Shown here in pieces: positions 1-10,365 of a stretch of 64,000 bases of DNA. The stretch lies in the NCBI GenBank assembly GCA_047967505.1, contig CM106540.1, one strand, 5' to 3'. Source of the DNA: Dipteris shenzhenensis. Lineage: Eukaryota > Polypodiophyta > Polypodiopsida > Gleicheniales. The notes beneath the pieces were generated by a model, which worked only from the letters and a program-made list of their open reading frames with translations, made no database searches and had not been told where the DNA came from. Both the position numbers and the translations under genes were made by a program. The stretch's first letter is position 1. Each line of letters begins with the position of its first letter.

Positions 1-278
1 TTGCATATTGTGCAGAGAGAAAATATGAGAATAAATGACTACCACATGAGGGTGAAGAAGATTGCAGATGCACTTGCTTCTATTGGGTCACCAGTGGAAG
101 ATTATGATTTAGTTTCTATGACCTTGAATGGTCTAGGAAAGGATTATGCCCAATTCCAGACATCCATTGCCGTCCATGAGAATTTTCCTGATTTCGAGGA
201 GTCTGAAGAGCAGAGAAATGGTGGTGCGTCTTCTTTAGGAGGAACTTCAAAAGAAGCTGTCTTCTACTCAAAACACAC
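1..278 (+). pseudogene. Copia gag fragment, 5' end outside the window
   Basis: This is a piece of a Ty1/copia Gag (the region that forms the retrotransposon particle). It reads through residues such as NDYHMRVKKIADALASIGSP and then FPDFEES, and it closely matches the gag of the element at 13.3-26.1 kb (14,580-14,707 joined to 21,866-22,020). Compared with that copy it lacks 18 bases between the FEE and SEEQRN residues. The match stops near base 272; no zinc knuckle, protease or polymerase follows. It is a truncated relic that probably continues to the left of the window. Confidence 0.85.
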
Positions 279-352
279 TATTCAAAATTTTTGGACTTGT
301 GTAAAGTCCAATTTGAGAAATGGACTAAAAAACAGTCCAAAAATTTTGAATA
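279..352. repeat. Small foldback (MITE-like) element
   Basis: Bases 279-297 and 334-352 are a perfect 19-bp inverted repeat (TATTCAAAATTTTTGGACT and its complement) with a 36-bp spacer. It lies exactly at the end of the gag homology, so it may have inserted there or marked the break. A TA at each end could belong to a Tc1/mariner-like target duplication, but this is only a suggestion. Confidence 0.5.
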
Positions 353-918
353 TACTAGTAATGTTGTTTTTTGAACTAGATTTGCCAACTCAAAACAAAA
401 GATTTGATGATTAAGTACTAAGAACATCAATGCATAACCAAATCTCTTACAAAGGTGGTCTACATAAACATATTCATAGCTTCACAAAAATCTCTTACAA
501 AGTGGTCTACATAAACATCTTCATAACTTCTTGTGAATTGAGCTACTATCACCTAAGAACATCAATAGATGACCAATAATAGATGACCGATTCTCTTAGA
601 AAGGTGGTGTAAATAAACACCTTTATGTATAAGTGGTGTGCACACACCTTTATGACCATTTCTTTTAGAAAGGTGATGTACATAAAGCCCTTAGAAAGGT
701 AGTGTAGATAAATCCTTTTATGTGTAAGTGGTGTACATATACACCACACTTGGTATTAAAAAACACCCTTAACTATAAAAATACATTTGACATAAAGTTT
801 AAAATACACCATTAAGTATAAAATGGCCCTCATAAACAATCTTTATACACAATAATGATAGATATTCGTTTTACATAGAAGTTCAAAACTTGTGATTACA
901 AAGCCGTCATCCATCATG
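353..918. other. Non-coding, short degenerate tandem repeats
   Basis: No gene is supported here. From about 430 to 760 a unit of roughly 55-90 bases built around TCTTAGAAAGGTGGTGTA and CATAAACA recurs several times with drift. The remainder, to 918, is AT-rich and without visible coding capacity. Confidence 0.5.
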
Positions 919-3900
919 TTACTTAGTACCAATGTCCTCAATGCCAGGCCCTTGACTACCAGGGTCCTGACTAATAGGCTGCTCTAAGACTGGAGTCTCA
1001 GTAGTAAGGTCCTCAGTAGTTTGCTCTTCAGTTCCAAGCACCTGACTAGTAGGCTGCTCTAGAGTCTCATGACCAAGTTCTTGGTGAGTAGGGACCTGGC
1101 TACTAGGTTCCTAACTAGTAGGCTACTCTGGAGTCTATAAGGTCATGGTTGAAGAACCATCTATGCCTCCTGGTAACTCCTCCTGGTCATGCTTTGCCTC
1201 GTCCATACCTTCTTTGAGTAAGGCTTCCTTGCTTGATCCACTTGCCTGTCCTTCACCCAAGATCAAGGTTGCCTTCCTCACTTTTAATTTCAAGGGAAGT
1301 GCTTCCACCTCTTTAGCCTTACCTTTTCCTGTGACGTGCTATACTACTGTAACTTCTTGCTACCGCGAGCCTTCCCGTATGATGAGTGGAACCTCCTTGA
1401 CTCTAGTTGACAATTGATCACCCTTATTCTTTGTGCGGATTTCTTCTTGCCATAAGTCATCGGATGCAGAGCTTTCATCCTCATCATCACCTGAGCTAGA
1501 ATCATCACCCTCACATTTTCCTCTTCAAAGAAGGAGTGCAGCTGTAATATGTGTCAAATAACTCAATTTGATGGGGGGTATCAATGACATTTACATTTCT
1601 ACCTTGGTGTAGCAATTTCTCAGCAGCAAAACCCATTCGATACAATGCTACTTCCCACCCATCATTCAGTAAATTCTTTGTCATGATCCACCATTGCTGC
1701 ATCAAGCTTAACCTTATTGTCCTCAAAGTAATGAAGCTCGAGAGTCCTTAAAGGAATTTGGATTAGATTGCCACCACCCCAAGAAAGGCTGCAAGACTTG
1801 AATGGCAGTGCCTTCCAAGACAGTCATATGATTATGTAGGATTATACCATGGTATACTTTTGAAAGTAAATACCCAAATGCAGATGTCAAACTCGCATAC
1901 AAGGCATCCCTTTGTGATTCTATCATGAACATGACCAATGTTGATCTTTTCTTATCTGCCATAGGACCTTCTATGATAAACCGCACAAGTTCAACTATCC
2001 GTGACACTGCAAGGTCTTGCAATTCATCTATGAAAAATACGCATGGCTTCTCCCAAGCATGACCGCTCATTGTTATGAAATGCTCTGTATCAATGCCATT
2101 GATGTGTGCAAATTTTGTATCATTCTCTAATAGCAGGATATCATAGGAGAAGCTGAATGGAGAACCATCATCTAAACCACCAATTGCTCCACCTTGGGTA
2201 GTGGATTGCAAGGCCTTTTTCTTGATGTCCATATATTTTGTCTCAACAACCTTTGGCATTTTATCTCTTAGATCCTTTATTGGTGTGTCATCTGCATCCA
2301 TTGAAGCCAACCACTTTCTAGCCTATGTCTTATCAAGGAGTTGACCTAGGCTAAGTGCTTTCTTCTTATCCACATCAATTGACTTGCCAGTTAACTCATC
2401 ATCAGATTTTAATAAAAATAATAGTGCCGAGAGAGCAGCCTCACTTTGAATCATTCGGGTGACCACTTCATCCAAGTTGCTATGCTTGCTCTTCTTTCCA
2501 AAGAAGCAGTCACCACTTAGGATCTTCTTGCATACTTCTTCTGTTATTGCATCTGGAACAAACCTTAATGCTCTCCACCAAACAATAGACATCGGTTTCT
2601 TTATTTCTTTCCTCTGAGTTGCAATGTGCTCTGGTGCCTCAAAGGATATCTTCCCTATTTCATATGCTTGGCAAACATCCATGATGCTTTGAAACACTGA
2701 GTCCTCGTGGAAGACAATGCAAGTAACATCCTTGTATCTTGCAACGGCGGTGTTCAAACCCTTTGCCTCAACCTTATTACTTGGTATGCCTTGCATATTG
2801 CTTACAACACCTTTCAAGCATCTATAGAACCGAGTCCTCTTTGCCATGTACTCAGATGTAGGTCTCCTGCCCTTCATTGTTTGTGGCTTTCCACAGCCCA
2901 TCCATAACTCCCTTGCCTTTATCAAGATCTCAGAAAGAGAAGAGCTTTTTTTCAACCTAAATGGAGCAGAATTCAGCCTTTTTGATTCTAGAATGTACTT
3001 CGAGTCATCGTTAAATATGCATATATGACAAATGAGTCGTTGAAACTTTTCCATCCACTCAATCTGTGGCAAGTTTCCTTTTCTTCCCTCATCAAGGGCG
3101 ATCCTGCAAGCTTCACAAAAGTGTTGCCCATCAACGGGCTCAAACCTGCATCTTTCCAAGAATCTATTCTTTGCCAGCATGTATCTTTTCTCAATGTCAG
3201 TTCCATATCGGCTTTGGTACAAAGCCTCTCCACAAACAAAGTCACTCCTTCTAAAGTTCTCAAAAGCATCAAGAAAGTCCATGCGCTTTTGAAATGTGAC
3301 ATCAGGCAATGTAGGATCATCTTCTTGAAGTCTCTTAAATGCCATAGGATGAAGAGTGATATTAGTGGCAATTGGAGTTCTTGTTTTCCGCGTATCTTCA
3401 TACAATTTGCATGCAAATGTCTTATCTAGCTTTCTTTGATTTGTGAACAACGAAGCTCGATCAATAAGCATTGTGGCCACATTGAATTGTGAAAATCCCC
3501 AAATGTATCCCTCATCCTCTAGAGGATGTAAGGCTGCCACACTTATAGAAAAGTCTTCGAGACTTGTATCTTCTTCTTACGGATCCTCATCTTCATCGCT
3601 ATCCAATTTTTCGCTTGGTTTTAAATAACCTGCACTTGAACAATCTGCACGTAGAGTAGGAGTTATTTTTGCTCTCTTTCTGGGAATAGCTATAGAACTT
3701 GAATCTGCTCCATGATCACTCCTTCTTGTTCCTGTAGTTGCAACAGTCGATGGTGTAGGTACAGTTGGAGATACTGTAGTTACTCTTGCTGGAGTTACCA
3801 TAGTTATCTCCACAGATATTGGCGGTACTTGAGGGTTATATGTTATAGATGGCGTACTTACTGCTGCACTTAATGCTGCTGAAGGTACAACACCACCACT

Positions 3901-4242
3901 TGGAAATGCATCCCACATTTTCTTCAATGCTTCTAAGGCACTAAGTAATTCTTGGGATCCCTCAATTGAATCTGGTAAGGGCTTCAAGAAGTGCTTGTGA
4001 GTAACTCGTAACTTGTAAACCACCTCATCATTCTTTCCTTTGCACACAACTTCTATCAAAATGTTTTCTTTAATGTTGATGTTTGAGACCATGCCACCAT
4101 TTCTTACTACCTCTGTAGAATATTTCACGCTTGAGACATTCTCTGCAGTGATCACCAAAAAATACTTTGATTTGTGCTCCATAAAATAGCAAGCATGTTC
4201 AAGGTATTTGAAAGACACCTTGGAACCAAAACTGGAAGCCAT
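919..4242 (-). pseudogene. Unrecognised long protein gene, broken by stops and frameshifts
   Basis: One long reading frame runs from ATG at 4242 to a TAA at 919-921. It is interrupted in frame by TAA near 3575 (after DEDEDP), TAG near 2321 (after LLDKT), then by at least two frameshifts around 1640-1730 and further stops in the tail. Open parts are 221, 405 and about 195 residues. The first 110 residues look globular; residues 115-220 are Ser/Thr/Pro-rich with a basic stretch PRKRAKI (possible nuclear signal) and an acidic end. The middle is Lys/Arg-rich with scattered Cys/His (FCEACR, ICHICIF). The tail is acidic (GDDSSSGDDEDESSASDD) and then Glu/Gln/Pro/Thr repeats. I recognise no family. 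The sequence just before the ATG, TTGTTTTTCAG, is a strong 3' splice site, so the 5' leader is probably spliced from an exon near 6.2 kb. The promoter layout resembles that of the RING gene of the 40-64 kb transposons, so this may be a mobile-element gene. Confidence 0.55.
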
Positions 4243-4249
4243 AGTTTTC

Positions 4250-6167
4250 TGAAAAACAATCAAAAATAAAAAATGAGAATTACAATGATTTTCAAACTCA
4301 AAATATTAAATAAATTTCTAATTAAATATTATTTTAAGATTTATTTATTTTTAATTTTTAAAATAAAATAAATTAATTAATTTTTTTCTTTTTTAATTAT
4401 TTTATTTTAATTAATCAGTTTATTTTTATATTTAAAATTTAATTCAATTTTTTTAAAAAAATTAAGTTTTATTTATTTTAATTTTTTTATTATTTTAAAA
4501 TAAATTAAGTTAATTAATTTTTTTCATCTGCCTCCCCCTTCCCGCCTCCTCGCCCCCATCCCTTCCCCCCGCCCCTCCCTTCCCCTCCCCTCCCCCGCCC
4601 CCCTTCCCCTTCTTGCGTGCGCAACAAGTGGGGGGTTAACCCCCCTCCCCTCCCTCGTCCCCGCCCCTTCCCCTGCCCCTCCCCTTCCCAACCCCCCCAA
4701 CGTCCCCTCCCTACCTCCCCTCCCCCTCCCCCACCCCCACCCCCCCTCCCGCTCTCGTGCCTCCCCTCCCCCTTGTTGCGTGCGCAACAAGTGGTGGGGG
4801 GAATTTTCCCCTTGACCCCCCTCCCCTCCCTTCCCCCTCTTGCCTTCCCTGCCCCTTCCCCTCCCGCGCCACCGCCCCCCCTCCCTCCTGTTGCGTGTGC
4901 AACAGGTGGGTGGGGGGTTAACCCCCCTCCCCACCTTGGCCCCTCCCCCGCCCCTTTCCCTCCCCCTCCCCTGTGCCCTTGCCCCCCCTCCCCACACCCC
5001 CCTCCCTTCCACCTCCCCGTGTCCCTCGCCCTCCCCCCCTCCCCCCTGTTGTGTGCGCAACAGGTGGGGAGGCCCCCCCCCACCTGTTGCGCACGCAACC
5101 CCCGCCTCCCCTCTCCCTCCCCCCTCGCCCCCTCCCCCTCCCCCATGCCCCTCCCCTCCCCCCCTCCCCATCGGCTCCCCCTCCCCCGCGCCCCTCGCTC
5201 TCCCCTCCCTCCCCCTATTGCGTGCGCAACAGGTGGGAGGGGATCCATCCCCCCCCCACCTGTTGCGCATGCAATAGGGGGCCCCCTCCCCGCCCCGCCC
5301 CCTCCCCTACCCCGCCCTGCCCCCGGGGAGGGAGGGGAGGGTGAGGGGCACGAGGGAGAGGGAGGGAAAGGGGCGGGGGGAGGGGGAGGGCGTGGGGAGC
5401 GGGAGGGGGCGGGGCGGGGAGGGGGAGGGCCCCCCCTGTTGCGTGCGTAATAGGTGGGGGGGGGGATCACGCAACAGGGGGCCCCTCCCCTCCCCTCCCC
5501 CTCCCCCTCCCCTCCCCCGCCCTGCCCCCTCCCCCTCCCCGTGCCCTTCAGCCCTGCCCCCGCCCTGCCCCTGCCCCCTCCCCTTCCCCTGCCCCTGCCC
5601 TCCCCCACGCCCCTCCCCTCCCCCCCCTCCCCGTTGGCTCGATGGGGAGGGGGGGAAGGGGGCAGCAGAGGGGGAGGGGGGGCGCAGGGGAGGGGAAGGG
5701 GGTGGGGCAGGGCGGGGGAGGGGGAGGGGGGGCACGGGGGAGGGGAAGGGGGCGGGGCAGGGGAGGGGGGGCACGGGGGAGGGGGGGGAAGGGAGGGACG
5801 GTGGGGAAGGGGAGGGGGGGGAAGTGAGGGACAGCGGGGAGGGAGGGGCCTGCGGGGAGGCAGAGGGAGAGGAAGGGAGGGGGAAGGGAGGGGAAGGGGG
5901 AAGGGAGGAGAGGGGAAGGGGGAGGAGAGGGGAAGGGAGGGGGAGGGGAGGAGAGGAAGCCAAAGGAGGGAGGGGAGAAGCGGGAGGAGAGGGGAAGGGA
6001 GGGGGAGAGAGAAAGCGGGAGAAGAAGGGGGAGGAGAGGGGAAGGGAGGGGGAGGGGAGGGCAAGGGAGGGGAGGGAGGAGAGGGGAAGGGAGGGGAGAG
6101 AGGAAGCAGGAGAAGAGGGGATGGGAAGCAAGAGGGGAGGAACGAGAGGGAGGGAGGGAGGGAGTAC
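4250..6167 (-). other. Probable 5' leader intron of the broken gene
   Basis: Read on the minus strand, a plausible exon (TTCCTGGAGCTCCACCACCTCTCCACCTAG broken into short parts, 6168-6200) ends at a GTACTC donor near 6167, and a polypyrimidine-AG acceptor lies at 4250-4260, seven bases before the ATG. The interval would be an intron of about 1.9 kb made of a C/G-rich low-complexity tract and an AT-rich stretch at 4265-4515. This is inferred from splice signals only. Confidence 0.4.
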
Positions 6168-6170
6168 CTA
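4516..6170. repeat. Extreme polypyrimidine/polypurine tract with strand switches
   Basis: The plus strand is nearly pure C with T from 4516 to 5325, G-rich from 5326 to 5445, C-rich from 5470 to 5640, and G/A-rich from 5641 to 6170. The long Pro-, Gly-, Arg- and Ser-rich open frames in all six frames are a by-product of this composition. Runs of G such as GGGGAGGGGGAGGG could form G-quadruplexes or triplexes. The only non-repetitive words inside are copies of TGTTGCGTGCGCAACAGGTGG. Confidence 0.85.
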
Positions 6171-7215
6171 GGTGGAGAGGTGGTGGAGCTCCAGGAAAGT
6201 TGTGAGAGAGAATGAGGAGAGTTGTGAAAGAGAATGAGGAGAAGTAGAGTTTTATAGGAAATGGGTAGCTTTTAGGTCAAGTTAGTTTTTTTTAGTTTTT
6301 AAGGTTTTTTTAGTTCTTTTAGGTTCACTATAAGTAGAAGATTCTTCATTCTCTATTTCATTCAAAGATCATTTGTTTACACTCCACGCTTCTCTCTTCT
6401 CATCAACCTGTTGCACGATTCTTAAAAAATTTCAAAATGTTGCAAGAGGTGAGTTCATTTCTAACCTATTGCGTATGCAAGAACTTCTAAGAATTGAGTT
6501 TTTATAAATTTGAATTTTTTTTCAAATCCGATCCTTTTCTCAAAAACTTGTGTGTACGCAACAACTTAAAAAACCATTTTTGCATTAAATCTTTTTTCCC
6601 ACAAATTTTCCTCTTTACCTCAAACTCTCACAACCTATTTTCAAAAATTTCTCTCCTAACCTATTCTATTACAAATTTCTCTCTGAACCTCAAAACCACT
6701 CAAACCTCCCTACCTATTGCGTACGCAACAACTTTAAAACAAAATTTAATCATAAATCTCTCCAGAAAACTCCTAACAATCTATTACAAATTTCTCTCTC
6801 AACCTCAAAACCACTCAAACCCTACCTATTGCATATGCAACAACTTCAAAACAAAATTTAATCATAAATCTCTCCAAAAAACTCATCAACAAAAAAAAAT
6901 AATCTATCACAAATTTCTCTCTCAACCTCAAACCCCCTCAAACCTCCCTACCTATTGCGTACGCGACAACTTCAAAACAAAATTTAATCATAAATCTCTC
7001 CAAAAAACTCCTCAAAAAAAAAAACAATCTATTACACATTTCTCTCTCAACCTCAAAACCACTCAAACCTCCCTACCTATTGCGTATGCAACAACTTCAA
7101 AACAAAAATTAATCATAAATCTCTCCAAAAAACTCTTCTCATGACCCTTTATTACAAATTTCTCTCTCAACCTCAAAACCACTCAAACGTCCCTCCCTAT
7201 TGCATATGCAACAAC
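4612..7215. repeat. Dispersed array of the palindrome TTGCGTACGCAA
   Basis: About 17 copies of a 12-bp palindrome (TTGCGTRYGCAA, often preceded by CCTR and followed by CAGGTGG or CAACTTC) occur near 4613, 4783, 4889, 5047, 5083, 5218, 5260, 5440 and 5468 in the C/G-rich tract and near 6412, 6470, 6555, 6715, 6828, 6953, 7078 and 7198 in AT-rich sequence. The same word kept in two quite different base compositions argues that the word, not its surroundings, is the conserved part. A role as protein-binding sites of a mobile element is inferred by analogy with the arrays at 40.2 and 63 kb. Confidence 0.7.
6249..6257 (-). promoter_or_regulatory. Candidate TATA box for the broken gene
   Basis: The minus strand reads CCTATAAAACTC here, about 50 bases upstream of the proposed non-coding exon. 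The arrangement palindromes, TATA, leader exon, low-complexity intron, coding exon is the same as in the RING gene at 40.2-45.8 kb. No experimental support. Confidence 0.35.
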
Positions 7216-7260
7216 TTCAAAGCAAAATTTAATCATAAATCTTTCCAAAAAACTCTTCTC
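6640..7260. repeat. Tandem repeat, five units of 112-126 bp
   Basis: Units contain TTTCTCTCTCAACCTCAAAA, then CCTATTGCGTACGCAACAAC, then AAATTTAATCATAAATCTC. The CCTATTGC word starts at 6713, 6825, 6951, 7076 and 7196. A long open frame across it (6494-7144) merely reflects the repeat and is not called a gene. Confidence 0.8.
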
Positions 7261-8440
7261 ATGACACTTTATTAATATAAGAAATCCATTTATAATATTT
7301 TTACTCCATAATATAATAAATTTTTATTAACTAATGTTAAAATATAATTTTGCTAAAAATATATATTATTAATCTATAAATTAATATAAATATTATATAA
7401 TTATTATATAAATAAATATATAAATACATTAATTAAAAAAATATAACTTGAAAGGGAGGTCTTCTAGCATATGTGCTTTATATAATACTTATTCTTAAAA
7501 CAATGAAGAATTAGTGAATATATTGCTATTCTATACATTATTAACTTAAAAACTAATATAAATATAAATTAATTATTATATAAATTTAAATAAATAGATA
7601 AGTAATTAATATTATACATTAACAACATTTTAAATTATGTAGATTATATACTAATAACCTTTCAATTTTAAAAAGTAGTCAATAAAAGAATTGACTTAAT
7701 TTAAAAAATAAGACAATATTAAATTTTACACACTTACTTTTAGCATGTATGCTTTTATTCCATGTGTATAATACTTGTTAGTTAGTTGAAGAATGAAAAA
7801 TTAGATAATGTATTTGTAAGGTAGGTATTTGAAACCATAGAATCTAGAAGAGGTTTAGCATACTTTAATGATGGGCTTCACGGGCTTGCTCTTATATAGC
7901 CACAAGTCGTAGTCGGTTAGACCCAATTGGGAGACCCAACCAATCAGCCCAAAACGGCCGACTAGAGGTCGGTCTAGAAATAGGCCACCGACCACATGTT
8001 AGAACCATTCGGCCAAGAGCCATTTGAGATCATCTGGGGCTCCAAACGGGGCCCTGCAACCCGAGAGTGGGTTGCTTCGGGAAATGCTCCATCTACCCTC
8101 AGTGCGGTCAGTCATGGGATGCCTTCCCACACTTGCATGTAGCCTAGTTGGCAATGTGCCAACTCTATCTAAAGCCATCCAACCATCAGGCCACACATGG
8201 CCCCCATTTGGTGTCCAAACCCCAGAACCTACCGGATAACCTAGCTACTCAAATGCCTTCTCCTCATATGGGGGGCTTACAAGTAGAGTTAGCTGGTTCC
8301 CACATAGTTACATGAGAGTGCAGCATTGATATCTAACACCTACAACTACTCCTATGCAATAAGCATCTATAGGAGCACCAAGCCTATGTGACAAGCATCT
8401 GTAGCATCACACCTAAGCCTACAGAAAGCCTCAAGGGAAG
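7261..8440. other. Intergenic, no gene seen
   Basis: Bases 7261-7840 are very AT-rich, with two related copies of a TTAGCATRTRTGCTTT...TAATACTT stretch (7465 and 7740). From 7860 to 8440 the composition is mixed, with no recognisable coding or element sequence. Confidence 0.5.
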
Positions 8441-10365
8441 CTCAAGGGATCTTACAAACTGAGCTACGACATAGCCTCCATCTACAACCTACCTCTTCAT
8501 TAGAGTTATTCCTTCCCTTTTCTTCATGCTTAGGCTCTTTAGTGGTGGTGCAGGATGAGATTAGCTTGCGAAAGGCTAGTTGGACTAATTTGGCGAGCAG
8601 CGTCAATAGTTCTGGTGCTTTTGATCTCTCCAGCATCTCGGCAACCAAACCCCCACGCAAAGTCCATATAAGCTCATTCAACAAAGTTTCGAAAGGCATC
8701 TGTAGCTCAGCTGCCTCAACACCACCCACGCTTACCATGCCTATAGCCCCAACAACTTGTATGTGCCATCAACAAAGTAGCTCCTTAGCATCCATAGTGC
8801 CAACACACCCATAGGAGATCAATGCTCTAGCTCCACTTGTGTAGTGCTCAAGCCTCAACAATGCTGCTCTAACCAAATCCTCTAAAAAATACCTATTCAA
8901 TGCATAGCTCCAAGCCACAAGCTTCTTGGTAGCTCCTTCATCAACCTCATAGAAGACAACAAACTTCTACAAGCTAGGCTCCATCCAAGCGACACCCAAG
9001 TACATAGAGGAGGAGATCCTGCAACAAAATCTTTAGATTCTGATGGCATCTCTGAAGAGTCTATCTTCACCGGGGTTTGGACACATGGCAACCCTATCCT
9101 CAGGGTTAGCCACACCTTGGTCATCATTCAACCATGTGGCACCCTTATCTATGAGGCCACAATAGCACTCTTGTCTCTTGCCACGTCAATAGTGGCCACA
9201 CAAGTGCCACATCATCATCCAGTCATCTACCATGTCACTACTACCACATCATCACCAATGTCCACATCATCACCCCAGGTCCCAAGCCACATCAATATTG
9301 ACCAGTCAATAGCCATGCATACTATGCCACATCACCTACCACCTATCATTGCCATGTCATCATAGTTATTATGTACCCTGGTCAATCTGAACTTGGGTTA
9401 GTTAACCTGACCCTTGATTAGGTCAACCTGACCCTAGGTAAGGTCAGTCAATTCCACCTCAGTTGTCCAGTTATAGCATTGCCCCCTGCAAGCACATTGT
9501 AGCCCTACAAGCACACTGTGGACACTGCATGTGCACATAGGTGACACATCATCAATTGCTTAACTGTCACACCTCTTCCCAAGCATAATCACTGCATGTG
9601 ACCCCCTGACTACCACATCATCATTGAGCACATTTGCACTCGTTTTTGCCCCTCCACCTAGATCAAGCCGTATCTCTTGATCCAGGACAAATTTGAGGGC
9701 GCTCGATTTTTCGTGCTCTACCTGCTCATCACAGCATGCACACATTTCAACACAAGTATCACTCACTTTTGAGCCTTGTCGATAAATCCACTTCCTACAC
9801 ACAAATCAGAGTCTACTTTGATGCATCTGACCTATCACATAAGAAGAACCAAAGAAAAGAAATTATTTAATGTTCTTTCATCGATCGATGGTTTGTCTAG
9901 ATCTACATCAGAGTAGACTAGATTGCCATAGAGGAGAAGATTTGAATTTCTCCAAGATGCCGAAAATTCTCGACTACTTCCTACTCAGAGTCAGTCCCTA
10001 TGCTCACATACGGTTTCACATCATCACATTACTTGAAACCTGACATTCATCAGTTCAATGAGAAGTCTTCAGTGGTATTGGCACATTGTTCAGTGTGGGC
10101 AAATAGCACATGATTTGATTTCACACACACATGCCATCATTGTAAAGCCTATTTGGCTCTTTCACAACATTGTACACGTTATTTTGTCCTTGTAAAGACT
10201 CTTGGCTATTCTCGACATCATTTGCCATAAGCCTTGTAATTAAGATTGGATTATATATTGCAGTTCTATCTTCACCGACAGTTCAAATTTCAGTTGATCT
10301 AATCAATGTTTTGCAGTTGATTCAAATAGTGATTTCACATAAACTTTGAGTACGTTTCTTGCACC

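Noticed and set aside
4514-6215. Long Pro-, Gly- and Arg-rich open frames of 250-516 residues on both strands
   Set aside because: They follow from a C/G-only composition; overlapping frames are equally open and no domain or codon pattern supports a gene.
6494-7144. Open frame of 216 residues with repeats
   Set aside because: It is the tandem repeat of 112-126 bp read through; unit lengths are not multiples of three and no other copy supports coding.
8024-9127. Several open frames of 60-98 residues on both strands
   Set aside because: They overlap, lack similarity to each other's homologous region in Copia-2, and lie in leader or intergenic sequence.
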